Of a DNA stretch of 64,000 bases, positions 1-10,800 are shown in pieces (position 1 is the stretch's first letter; every line of letters starts with the position of its first letter). The DNA is from Juglans regia (lineage: Eukaryota; Streptophyta; Magnoliopsida; Fagales; Juglandaceae). Position numbers and translations under genes: made by a program. The notes under the pieces were generated by a model. It worked only from the letters and a program-made list of their open reading frames with translations, searched no databases and was not told the DNA's origin. The stretch spans positions 19,516,623-19,580,622 of the forward strand of contig NC_049909.1 in NCBI RefSeq assembly GCF_001411555.2, given 5' to 3'.

Positions 1-1110
1 CCTCCTTCGGATTGTCGTCGATATATGCTGAAATTTTGTGTTTAGATTCGAGGTGGTGAGCCAATTGAATCTTGATTTTTGACGCCATAATGTTTCTTCA
101 TATTTCAATTGGTCTTGAAGCCTTATTTGCAACTGGCGTTCTTGAAGAAGATTGCTAGTATTCCTTTGAGCACATTGAAGACGATTGATCTCTAATTCCA
201 ATACCTGAATATTAACTTGTATTCTTGCAAACTGCACTTTGTTCCAATATTTGAGCACGTCCTTTGTAACTTTAATTTTACTGCAGAGAATGAAAGAGAG
301 ATTTCCACTTGCTTGCTTGCACCATGCTTCCTGAATGATTATACTGCTAAAAGGCTCTTTTGTCCAGAATTCTTCAAATTTAAAAGAGGTTGCTCTCTTT
401 TTGTATTTTTGTGGTATTTAACAATAGAGGGTGATGATCCGATGCTCCTGATGTTAAGTGTTGAATAGTGGCATCAGGGAATAATAACCTCCATTGTGCA
501 CTTGCAATTTCTTTATCAAGTCGTTCTCTAATAAGAGCTCTACCATGACAATTATTAGTCCAACTAAAATTATGTCCTGAAAAGCCAATATCAACTAGTC
601 CATGATTGGTCATTAAATTCTTTAATCCACTAATAGAAGAGGAAGAAATTATTGGCCGCCCTCCAATTTTTTCTGATTGATTCATGAGATCATTGAAATC
701 CCCTATACATAACCATGGCCTCAGATAGGAGTTGTGAATGGTTTCCAAATGAGCCTAAAAAGTTGTTTTTTGTTGCCATCTAGCAGGCGCATAAACATAA
801 GTAACTAACCATGGATGAAAAGAAGGTTTAGAGTAAATCAAAATAGAAATTGCATTAATATTTACATGCACCGGTTCTATATCTATACCTGGTCTCCATA
901 ACAGCAAAAGGCCTCCCTTATTCCCAGAGGTTGGGAAGTATACAAAATTTTGAAAACCTAAGATATTAACTATATTATGGGTGCGTGTATCAGGCACCAT
1001 GGTTTCCGACAAAAAAATAATATTCGGATTATAATTTCTTATATTAGCCCTAAGACTTCTAATTGCTTTGGGTCGAGCCAATCCTCTGCAAGTCCAAACA
1101 AGTGTCTTCA
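1..1110 (-). pseudogene. LINE ORF2 N-terminal endonuclease (EEP/APE-type) fragment
   Basis: Starting near MKTLVWTCRGL, the minus strand encodes an exonuclease-endonuclease-phosphatase domain, the nuclease that nicks target DNA for LINE integration. Visible signatures are FLSETM (metal-binding Glu region), CIGDFND (catalytic GDFN) and SDHHPLL (terminal SDHxP-like motif). An in-frame stop at 755-757 follows ...QQKTTF, where the family usually has Trp. A further stop and frame change occur near 380, after which related sequence continues in another frame toward the window edge. The reverse transcriptase is outside the window. Confidence 0.8.
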
Positions 1111-1679
1111 TGGATTCATTGAGGGCTTTGATTCCCCTGCCTCTCTTTTCTTTTCTGATGAATCCAATTTTGATGTAGCCTGAGTATACGGCTTTGTCTT
1201 GATAAGATTTTTTTTTCTTTAGTATTTTCCCAGTGGCTTCTGACTTCATTGAAAGTAGCATGTGTGCCATATCTTTCTCCTCTTTGCTAAGATTGATCTC
1301 CATAGCATCTTTCATAAGTTTTGGAATTTTACTTTTAGTATCCAGATCTTTAGCAGATGTTGTAACCAAAATTCTTTTCAAAGAACTTGATGCACAAATT
1401 TGTGAAGACTGAGATGCAGAAATAGTATTAGTCGAATCAGAGAGCTGGGTTTCATCGGGCATGGAGCAACTGAAAATTGGTGAAAGCATCGGGCTTTCAC
1501 GTATATCTTGAGAGTCATGGATACCCATAAAGGGCTTACCAAACTTTAAGTCCTTAGCAATGATATTTAAATGGGGCGAAATAATAGACTCAACCCCTTT
1601 TACTTGATGAGCTTTAAAGCTCATAGTAGAAGCGTGGAACCGACTCCTCAATTCAGACCAAGCCTCAGAAGTCAACTTA

Positions 1680-2247
1680 GAGCATTCTCATTGGATTAGC
1701 TAAAAGTTAAATCTAATGAGAATTTAGATATTATGTGAATAAATTACTCACATTAAATTAACTATATTTCAAATATTTAGAATATAGCTACAGTAATATC
1801 TAAACTAATTTCTAAATTTGGAACACACTATTCATTCATCAAATCATTTTTATATTATTTATTTCTCTCTCCTTTTAATATTAATTATTTATCTCTCTAT
1901 TTTAAATGACAATTGAAAAAATATAATTAGAATACAATTACAAATTAATATATAATATTATAAATAGTAAAATATGATAAAATAAAATAAATTTATAATT
2001 AAAAAAATTAAAAAAATTTCAAAATTATTAATTATTCATTACTATATAATGAATAAATAGATAATTTAATTTGAAAATTTGATGTGAATAGTCAAAATTA
2101 AATTCATCTTATATTATTTTATTGTCATATAATGAAAAAATGGCTATTCCAATGTAGAGATTTATAAAAATGGAATAGCTAAAAGTTAAATTCATCTTAC
2201 ATTCATCAAAAATGTACTTTAATTTAGCCATTCCAATGAGAGTGCTC
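1680..2247. mobile_element. PIF/Harbinger (Tourist-like) MITE, copy A, 568 bp
   Basis: The terminal inverted repeat begins GAGCATTCTCATTGGA on the left and GAGCACTCTCATTGGA (reverse complement) on the right. It is flanked by TTA at 1677-1679 and 2248-2250, the 3-bp duplication typical of PIF/Harbinger elements. The interior is AT-rich with no ORF. A second copy of exactly the same length lies at 22496-23063 in opposite orientation. Confidence 0.88.
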
Positions 2248-2268
2248 TTAGAAGGATAAGGATTACAT

Positions 2269-2524
2269 GAATAATGCTACTCTCACCACTCCCGGTCCCG
2301 CTCCCGATCCCGCTACATTTTTTTTTATTTTTTTAATATATATTTTTTTTACTTAATGATTAAGTAAGTGTTTTTTAACGATATTATAATTTTTTTAGTT
2401 TTTTAAAAAATATTTTATAGTGTTAAAAAAATACATGTATAAAAAAATAAAATAAAAAAACATTACATTTTACACTGAGCGGGACTGAGAGCGGGAGAGG
2501 GAGCGGAGGCTGTAGCACGGTTCA
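2269..2524. mobile_element. Foldback MITE, Mutator-like, 256 bp, 9-bp TSD
   Basis: The element is bounded by GGATTACAT at 2260-2268 and 2525-2533, a perfect 9-bp duplication as made by Mutator-like transposases. The ends are imperfect inverted repeats (GAATAATGCTAC and, reverse complemented, TGAACCGTGCTAC), followed by C-rich/G-rich arms. The core is AT-rich and contains the motif TTAATGATTAAGTAAG shared with other members in this window (33149-33578, 34012-34309). Confidence 0.85.
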
Positions 2525-4248
2525 GGATTACATTGTCTCGCCGATTGAATCAAATTGCTGTAGAGTAACTGCTGCTCTGTCAGATGGGAATGGGTGTGCA
2601 GCGGATTGGCTGACGAGAATAAGTTTGGTGAGAAGGAATTAACTGCCGAAGTAAATGAGAGTTGGTTGGCAGTTGAGTCTCCTTTATGATCTACAGGAAT
2701 TGTGAACAGTGAGCTTGAGGGAGAGTGGCCACTAACTAGTGTCGATTCCTTCAGAAAATTTGCACCGCCGTGATCTGTAAGTGTCGATTTCTCTAGATTT
2801 TTTGCACCACCGTGAGTTAATTGCTTTCCGATTGTTTCTTTCCAGATGATATCTTGTAAATATGGCATGGACTCTTCAATTTTCTGGTCTCCGAGTTTGG
2901 GATTTTTCCCTAGAAAATGTGATTCATCAATTAAAACTTTATCTATCAAAGGAGCTTCATGGGAAGAAAAACTTGTAGGCGTAGCAATAGAGGGCAGATT
3001 AAAGATTTTTCTTGGAAGCCTTTCTTGATCATTGATTAAAAGCACTTTCCCTTTCCCTTTTTCGGTATTTTCAGTATCTGAGAGATGATTCATCTTGATA
3101 TTCTTTGCATCTTGATCTAAAACCATAGCAACCGAACTGCTATTAACATTGACATAAGTCGGTCCTTGGAAAACCATAGAAGATGGATAAACCTTAATGC
3201 CCTGTCTTTCCATAGTATTAGTAGAACTCAGATTCTCGATGAGATTCCTTTCTTCATAAAGATTTCCTAAGTGAGAAGGTCTAGGAAGTGATGATTGATC
3301 TTGTTGAGGAGGGATGAAAATTCCCGAAGCATGATATTCAGCTCTCAACCACGAACCATAGGGTAATGGATCGGGGATAATTTTTAGAAAATTGCAGAAA
3401 TTCTGAGAATGACCCAATCTACCACAGGCATAGCAAAAATCCTAGAGCCTATCATATTTAAAGGAAACCCATGTATCGATATTATTGTTTCTAGCAAGCC
3501 AGAAACCTTGTTTCAGAGGTTAATTGATATCAAGTTCTACTTTGATCCTAACAAACTTTTTACAAGTGATACCAGAGTTTGGATCAATATCTATATCCAG
3601 TAATGTTCTTATTGTTTTCCCAATCTTTATAGCATTTTCAACAGTAGTATGGTTAAGAGTAAGACCATGATTTGAATATGAAAGACTGATGAGTTTAGGC
3701 TTATCTCTTGCTAGGTTAATCCAGCTAGCCAATCTTTGAGAATCAGTAGATGACCTTTGAAATTCCAAGGAGCTTGACTTAGAATCCTTTGCTTGTCCCT
3801 AGTTGACTGAAAAGTGAAAATGAATTTGTTTGCATCCAGATCTTCAATATGGAATTTTTTGAGAAAATTCCATGCTGCCTTGAAAGTGGCATGCAATGAA
3901 ATCTTGTTGAGAGGTCTTGTTGCAACTATTCTTCCTATTAACAGCAAATCTATTGTTTCTTCTGCAGAATCTTCTGCTAGGCTAATGTTAAGGTCTTCCT
4001 AAGATAATACTTCTGTTTGTTATATAAGAGAATTCATGTCTATGATACTATCTGAAAAGTTTGAAAGAAGTGCGAAGTTTGACGAAGGTCAAGTCAGAGA
4101 GCTCAGATGCTTAGAGCTCAGAGAATTTTGGAGAGTACAGAGTAAGAAGCTTTTGTACTTATTCTGCACTTAACTCTCCAAATTAATGATTTTTTATTTT
4201 TGTACATGTTAGCTAGCTAGGAGACCTCGCCTGGCCCATGCATTAAGA

Positions 4249-4797
4249 GCATTAACATTGATTTCATCAAATTCATCTTCAAAATTGGATGAAAAATACA
4301 TGTTTTCCATAAATTCAAAACCTCCTTATCCATAACCCCACATTGAATTAGTTATTAGATTCATCAAAATAATAATATTTTTTTAATAATAATATTTTTA
4401 ACTTTTTTTCATATTTTACAATTACATTAATCATATGTACATTAATAATTTAATTTGATACTTAAATTATTGATACTAACCAAAGGGTCATTTATATTGT
4501 TAAGGCCAGAAAATGCATCAACACCCACCATGCAGTAGTGTTAGTAAAAAATGCACTCAAAAGAAAATATGAAAGAATTACATTGCACCAATTATAGGAA
4601 ATGTAAGAAATACATTTTGTAATAAAATAATAGGAATAGAGGATGAATAGTGAATCTTTAAATATAGAGATAGAAGTGAAGATACTGTAGCTCAAAACTT
4701 AAGCTTTGATGGTATACCGAATCCAATGCCAGCGTTTTAACCCCAAAATCATTAAATTTTGATGAAACCTCCTTTTGATGAGGCCAATGCTGGTGCT
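4249..4797. mobile_element. Tourist-like MITE, second family, short form
   Basis: The left end GAGCATTAACATTG and right end CAATGCTGGTGCTC form an imperfect terminal inverted repeat of the same general type as copy A. The left arm, about 4260-4480, matches the left arm of the next element (4829 onward) closely, including the stretch with TTAGTTATTAGATTCATCAAAAT. Flanking trinucleotides are TAA and TTA, so a direct duplication cannot be asserted. Confidence 0.6.
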
Positions 4798-4828
4798 CTT
4801 AGGGTGTACATTTGTAAAATTTTTAGAG

Positions 4829-5812
4829 CATTGTCTTATTGAAAAATATATATTTTTCATAAATTTAAAATCACTCTATTTATAACCTCACATTTGATTA
4901 GTTATTAGATTCATCAAAATAATGATATAATATTATTTTTTAATAATAATATTTTTAATTTTTTCTTTCATATTTTATAATTACACTAACCATATGTTAA
5001 TTAATAATTTAATTTGATACTTAAATTATTGTTTCTTAATTAATTTGATGAAACACAAAATATAACAACACACATACATTCAACAAATCATGAAATATAC
5101 CAACAATACATTACAGTTTGCATGTAAATTATCACACACTAGGGATGCAAATCTAGAAATATACTAACAGTACATTAGAGAAATAAAGAACACAATACCA
5201 TTTTCCTAGTGGTTGCTTGACAATCCGCAACACTGAGTGTGCCTGAGAAAATTAGCCAAAAAAAAAATTAAACAAAAGTCAGTTCTATGTATGCTGGGTC
5301 GAAGAGATTTTTCCCAGCCGTCGTCGAGAGCAAAAGCCCCCATCAGGGCTGACCAGTTCCATTTCTTCTTGAAATTAGGGTTTCAGGAGAAAAGAAAGGA
5401 GACGAACATGAAAGGAAAAGAAACTCGCGCGAACCTGAAAGGAGAGAAACCAGTGTGGCTTTGTTTTTGCGTGAAGAATCGAAGAGATGAAGAATCAGTG
5501 CACTGAAAAAATGAGAGAAAGAGAGAAAGAGGGAGAGAAAAGACACGAGGAAAATGAGAGAGGGAAAGGAAAAAAAAAAAAAGGCCGTTTCGGGATTAAA
5601 ATCGAATAAAAAACATATTTGCTTGGTGACCAATAACCCTTCAAATTTGAAGGATCCATATATTTATTGTAGCTTAAAACTTCTCATCCATTTCTTTGGC
5701 TAATCCAATGCAGTTGGATTTTGATGAAATTCATTATATTTTATATTTTTCTAGGTTTTTTATTAATCCAATGCCAATGCTTTTGATGAATCTAATGTCA
5801 ATACTCTAAGAC
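4829..5812. mobile_element. Tourist-like element, long form with gene-like interior
   Basis: It begins AGAGCATTGTC and ends, reverse complemented, TTAGAGTATTGACAT. Its left 250 bp match the element at 4249. The right arm carries the same GATGAAAT/CAATGC words. Unlike the short form, positions 5230-5620 are G+C-richer and, on the minus strand, look like a 5' leader: a long pyrimidine tract, an AAACCCTAATTTC word, then an ATG at about 5364 with a short open frame. This could be a remnant of an autonomous element or a captured gene end. Confidence 0.5.
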
Positions 5813-5814
5813 CA

Positions 5815-7436
5815 ACTTTTAAGTGTTATCTTTCTGCTAATTTTAAAATGAGAAACAATATTTGAAGTCCGTTTAAAAAAAAATTAATTTTTTAATAGTA
5901 AATTTATTATTTTTTAAAAATAATTATATGATGTTTGTGCATTCTACGACTACATATAACATTATTTTTTTAAAATAAAAAATTGATCTATGTAAAAAAT
6001 TACTCTAAAAAAAAACCGAGACATATTATGGAAAAAAAAAAAGTCAGATTCATCCGAAATATTTGTTCTAAACTTGTATTCAATATTATTTAAAAAAATA
6101 AAAAAAAATCTATCGAAATAGGATGATCCAAATAATTTATAAGCTACATTATTTCACGAACCACAAGTATAAATTACATATAAGTAGGGTTTTCTTGGGT
6201 TTGAAGTTCTTTCATTTTCCCAACAAAACGAGAAGTAAATAAGGATGAATTGGGCCATCCGTATCTTCCAAGGTCCGGGGGAAAATCTTGAAGTTCTTGC
6301 ATGCATTTTCCTAATTAAAAATAATAAAAAAATTGAACAAGGATGCATTGAACCATCCATAATATCTTGGAGAAAAAGACAAAAACAAAAACAAAAAAAA
6401 AACAAAATAGAAGAAAAAAGAACCTGGAAGTCTGGGACAGTGTGGGGCGGCTGTCGAGTAAGAAGAGATTCCACTGCCCATTCAAGTTGCATCTGTGCCG
6501 TCCAACGTCAGCATCTAAAGAATAAGGGTGTGGGTCCCAGCCATCAATGGTGCAGATATTTCTCAACACGTACGTGCAACTCACTCTTCCTTCGCCTTTG
6601 GGAGCTTATCCGATTCGCATTTCGGAGCTTCTGGAAACTGTTCTATGTTATTACAATTTACGACACTCTGCAGGCAAAGGATCAGATATTTTAATATTTT
6701 ACAAATTTTTTATTAATTCATATTTTATTAATGGAGAAATCTTATAAAAAAATGTTATATTATACACTTTCACTTAATTAATATATTTTATTATTTTTAT
6801 CTAATTAATTATGTCAACCAACCCATTTGTATTTACCAACATATCATCTTTTAAATTTTATAAATAATATTACATATATATAATCATGAAATATATAAAT
6901 ATTATAAAATTATTTTAAAAAATAAAATTTATTATTAAATTAATTTTTTTTATATAAATTTTATATTTTTTCAAATAGATTATGCGTTGCTTTACACCCA
7001 TAAATATAATTTCTTAAATTTTATTATCGTATAATCAATGTTGTAATATTTTATTTATAATATTTTATTTAATTTTTATAAAGAGAAATATTTTAGATTT
7101 CGAATTCGATCCAAAAAATATTTAGAATGAGATTTTTTTATTTTTTATTGAATGATTAAGAAATTTTTTTTAATAATATTGTGAATTTTTTATTTTTTTA
7201 AAATATTTATAATAATTAAAAAAATATATAAAAAATACTATTTAAAATATTTTTTAAAACCTATTCGAGACCATAGTAGCAGTCCTCTTTTACAAATAGA
7301 AAGTCTGAAAATTCGTAAACTGTCAAACCGATACATTAAACAGCCAAAATAGTGCCACGTAATGAACCTTGACACTACTCCTCTCTCCGTGTAGGTTGGC
7401 TTTTAAAAACTTAAAAAGCCAAGGAAGAGTCTCCTG
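5815..7436. other. AT-rich intergenic spacer upstream of the AAA-ATPase gene
   Basis: Nothing that looks protein-coding was recognised. The stretch at about 5840-5970 resembles the short palindromic MITE family seen at 57962 and 63767. The stretch at 7085-7270 resembles the AT-rich core of the Mutator-like MITEs (word GAATGATTAAGAAA). Between 6240 and 6690 there are open frames on both strands, but they overlap A-runs and show no domain or codon bias I can support. Confidence 0.5.
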
Positions 7437-7811
7437 AAAAAGCGGGAACAAACGCTATCACCGCCTATCTCTCCGTCTCCGTCTTTGTCTCTCTTGCTTC
7501 ACCGCCGCCATTAACCACTTCCCGGCGGCTCTCAGTACGTGCTCCAAGATCCGCTTCTTTCCCGCCTTATTAATCTACCGCCGTGACACTAGAGATTTAA
7601 AAAAGAAACAAGAATTTGAGTCGGAGAAAGACGGAGAATCGATTGAGGAAAAGTCGGTTAGATCGTGGAATTTTCAGTTTCGAACACGAAAACTTCTGAT
7701 TTCGCAATTTGACTATTTTTCCCGAGCTTTTGAATCCTTATTCTCTGGTAATAATACATAACAGGCTTGGAACTCGTGTCCTCTGTGTTTGGCTGTGAAA
7801 TCGGTTTCGAA
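7437..7811 (+). promoter_or_regulatory. Probable 5' leader of the AAA-ATPase gene
   Basis: The sequence changes abruptly from AT-rich spacer to a pyrimidine-rich, G+C-richer segment (about 7440-7600, with many CTCTC/TCTCCGTC words), typical of plant 5' untranslated regions. No clear TATA box is seen; TTTTAAAAACTTAAAAA at about 7402-7418 is only weakly TATA-like. An upstream ATG at 7767 is in frame with the chosen start and would add 15 residues (MELVSSVFGCEIGFE) not typical of the family. Confidence 0.4.
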
Positions 7812-10800
7812 ATGGAACAGAAAAGCATATTGTTGTCGGCGTTGAGTGTAGGGGTGGGAGTGGGAGTGGGGCTTGGTTTTGCTTCGGGACAGGCCGTGAG
7901 CAAATGGAGCAGAGCCGGTTCTGGCTCAAACGCCGTCACTCTGGAGAAAATGGAGCAGGAGATGCTCCGGCTTATAGTTGACGGCAGAGAAAGCAAGGTC
8001 ACGTTCGACCAATTCCCCTACTACCTCAGGTGAACTGAAACTAGACTACTTCCTTATTTCCCCTTCCATTGATTTCCTTCTCTCTCTCTCTGATTTGAAT
8101 GATAAAATTACTTTCAACTATAAAGATTTCTGCTAGAAATTCAGGTATCATAGATGATGATACGACACAATTAAATCTATGCTTTGTGAAAATGATAGCT
8201 GATATCGCATTAATGATTAAGTTTTTAATTTTAATGCAACTTCATCGCGGATTTTCTAAATTAATATTACTTACCATGCATATTTCACTTTACTTTTACT
8301 CTTATCAATTTTTTTTGTTGAGTTATTATGGGCAGAAGATACCATCTATGCTGTAAGATTTAATTTATAAAATTTAAATTCGAAATCAAAGCATATTCAA
8401 ACACTTTACTAAATATATTATTTATAAATAATTTTTTTTTTTTTATCATTAATCATATAGAACAACTAAATTGAAAATCTGATCATAATAATGAAAAATA
8501 GATATAAGGCACAAATTACATGCATTCAAACGTAGCATTGGGCTGACAATTGCAACTTGAAGACATTATTGTCTCCCTACCATCGACTCCAATGTTCCAA
8601 CGGTATGAAAAAAATGTAATATCACACTATTTTACTACTATGTTATAATATATCATATATCTCGATATTTCTTTCTTTTAAAACCGCGATAATGCAAGTG
8701 TTATTCCGTGAAACCATCGAGTATGCCTTTTGTGTTTTGGGTAAGGAGATGAAAGCACGAACGGAGATCAGATCTTCTAAGCGAGAAGCTGCGGATCAAA
8801 AGGGGGAGGCAGAGGATCGAAGGGAGAGGCAGAGCTTTCGGCTTCGAAGGAATTGCGTCGTCTTTCGGTTTCGTGTGTCGATTTCGAGTGGGAGGTGGGG
8901 CTTTCGTGGGAATGAAGGGTAATCGTCAATGTTTTGAATACTGTACCCGTGGTCGTTTTAGTCGAGACATTGAGACGATATATTTTGATACTAATACCGT
9001 TTCGGATACGGTATGAAATTCAAAATTTTGGTAATTGTGCTTGAGGAAGATGAAGGTGAAAGATAGAAGGGAGGAATCGAAGACGAAAGTGAAATGGGAG
9101 GAGCTCTGAAAATGGGGGGAAAAGGGGAACGACTCATTTTGGACATCACAAAGAAACGGCATCGTTTAATTTTTGCCACGTGGTACGCAGTGCCCCCGCA
9201 ATTCTCTGGCTGGTTACCTATAGACTTTTTCAATTCCGATTATTCAATCTTGATATTCGTTAATAAGATCTTGTTGGGTTTTGTGACCCCCGATTAAAAA
9301 TAAATAAAAAATCTATTATCCGTTTTTTTTAACATACTCAACCTGTATACCACTAAATTCACAATGATTTCTACAAAGATGGGAGACTGTAACCGGGATG
9401 GGATTTTCTGGAGTGTCCCATTTAAAAGAAGGGTAATAATGGAGATGTGGGGATTCTGTTGGCTTGTATTGATGTATACTTATATACCACAGTTTTGTAT
9501 TATTGTTTAATAAAAGAGTGTACAAATTAAATGGAAGTGATATAGATGCATCAAGTGCTTTTCTTTGTTTCTGCCCATTCATTTAATTCTAAGATGACCG
9601 CTAAGGCCATCGCTAATTTTACTATTAAAGTAATATTATTTAATGTCATATCGTCTCAGTAAATGAGAATGCCATCAAAAGAACATCAGTTCTGGGCATT
9701 GTTTGTTCTGAAGAAGCTTCACACTGTTATTTGTTTCCTTATGGGATGTACACATAATTTATTGTTACTGTAATATATTTGGCATACAGTTATTAGTCCT
9801 TCGATCATTTTACGCTAATCTTGATGTTCTTATTTGGACAATTCCTATGACAGTGAGCAGACACGGGTCTTGCTAACAAGTGCTGCCTATTTCCATTTGA
9901 AGCATGTAGATATTTCGAAGCACACACGAAATCTTTCTCCTGCAAGTCGGGCTATTTTGCTCTCTGGACCTACCGGTTGGTTGTCTGAACCATGACATTT
10001 ACCTCATCTGGAATATATGAAACATGTTTACATTTTAAAATTTCACCAAGATGTTAATCAATATAATTTTTGTGTTGCAGAACTTTACCAACAAATGCTT
10101 GCCAAGGCTTTAGCCCATTTCTTTGAAGCAAAGTTACTACTGTTAGATGTAACCGACTTTTCACTGAAGGTTAGTATCTGCAGTTGCTGTTGTCTTTGAA
10201 GTTTATCTCGTTCTAATAATTGTAGTGGTTGGGTTTGTATGTACAGATTCAGAGCAAATATGGTAGTGCCAACAAAGAATATGTAAGATTTCCCTGATAG
10301 ATCTGATCATGTTCGCCTCGTGTATGAATTGTGTATTTTCCAGTACGATTTGCATGCATGAAGAGTTTACCATTCGACTGCCTCTTTTTTTATTTCCTCC
10401 AGTTGGTGATCTTGTTTTGTAGTCCTTTAGAAGGTCCACTTCAGAGTCAACCTTGGAGCGATTGTCTGACTTATTTGGATCATTTTCAATCCTTTCACAG
10501 AGGGAGGATGCTAAAGGTATAAAGAAAAAGATATGAATGCTTTGTCATCATTTGATCTTTACACCTTATGAATCTTACACAGTATGGTTCTATAAAACAT
10601 TGTTGTAAGATCTGTAATCATCTCATTGTTGTTTTATATTTCCTCTGAGAAGTTTTGGGCCCTATATGTGACATATTATCTAATAGAGATAATTATGTTT
10701 TCTTCAAACAGGAAGAATAGCAAGATCTGATAAGTTTAGTTGCCAGGATATAGGATTTGGCTCCAATCTTTAGTTTGTAGCACGTACACTGATAATATCA

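Larger units (their letters stand above)
1110..4002 (-). pseudogene. LINE ORF1 (DUF4283 / zinc-knuckle nucleic-acid-binding protein), interrupted
   Basis: ORF1 of plant L1-type LINEs encodes an RNA-binding, gag-like protein. Here the DUF4283-type part falls in two frames (3711-4002 and 3520-3768), and a CX2CX4HX4C knuckle (CYACGRLGHSQNFC) is encoded at about 3400-3445. Downstream is a polar serine-rich stretch (2534-3417) that continues at 755-1675 after the two MITEs. Lesions include the frame change near 3740, a stop just before the knuckle, and the MITE insertions. It is a non-functional remnant. The family call rests on the domain order and the following endonuclease domain. Confidence 0.75.
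1..4010 (-). mobile_element. LINE (L1-type non-LTR retrotransposon), truncated by window edge, with two nested MITEs
   Basis: Read on the minus strand, the order is ORF1 (DUF4283-like region about 3520-4000, zinc knuckle about 3400-3445, low-complexity C-terminal part down to about 1110) and then the start of ORF2 (endonuclease domain, about 1110 down to the window edge). The reverse transcriptase would lie beyond position 1. Two MITEs (1680-2247 and 2269-2524) interrupt ORF1. Removing each with one copy of its duplication rejoins the reading frame across the scars, so ORF1 was still open there when they landed. The 5' boundary near 4010 is approximate. No poly(A) end is visible because it lies outside the window. 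Confidence 0.85.

Noticed and set aside
5237..5506. Open frame on the plus strand inside the long Tourist-like element
   Set aside because: No domain, A-rich start, overlaps an opposite-strand frame; better explained as transposon interior.
6245..6694. 149-codon plus-strand frame
   Set aside because: Contains lysine runs from poly(A)-like sequence, no recognisable domain, overlapping frames on both strands.
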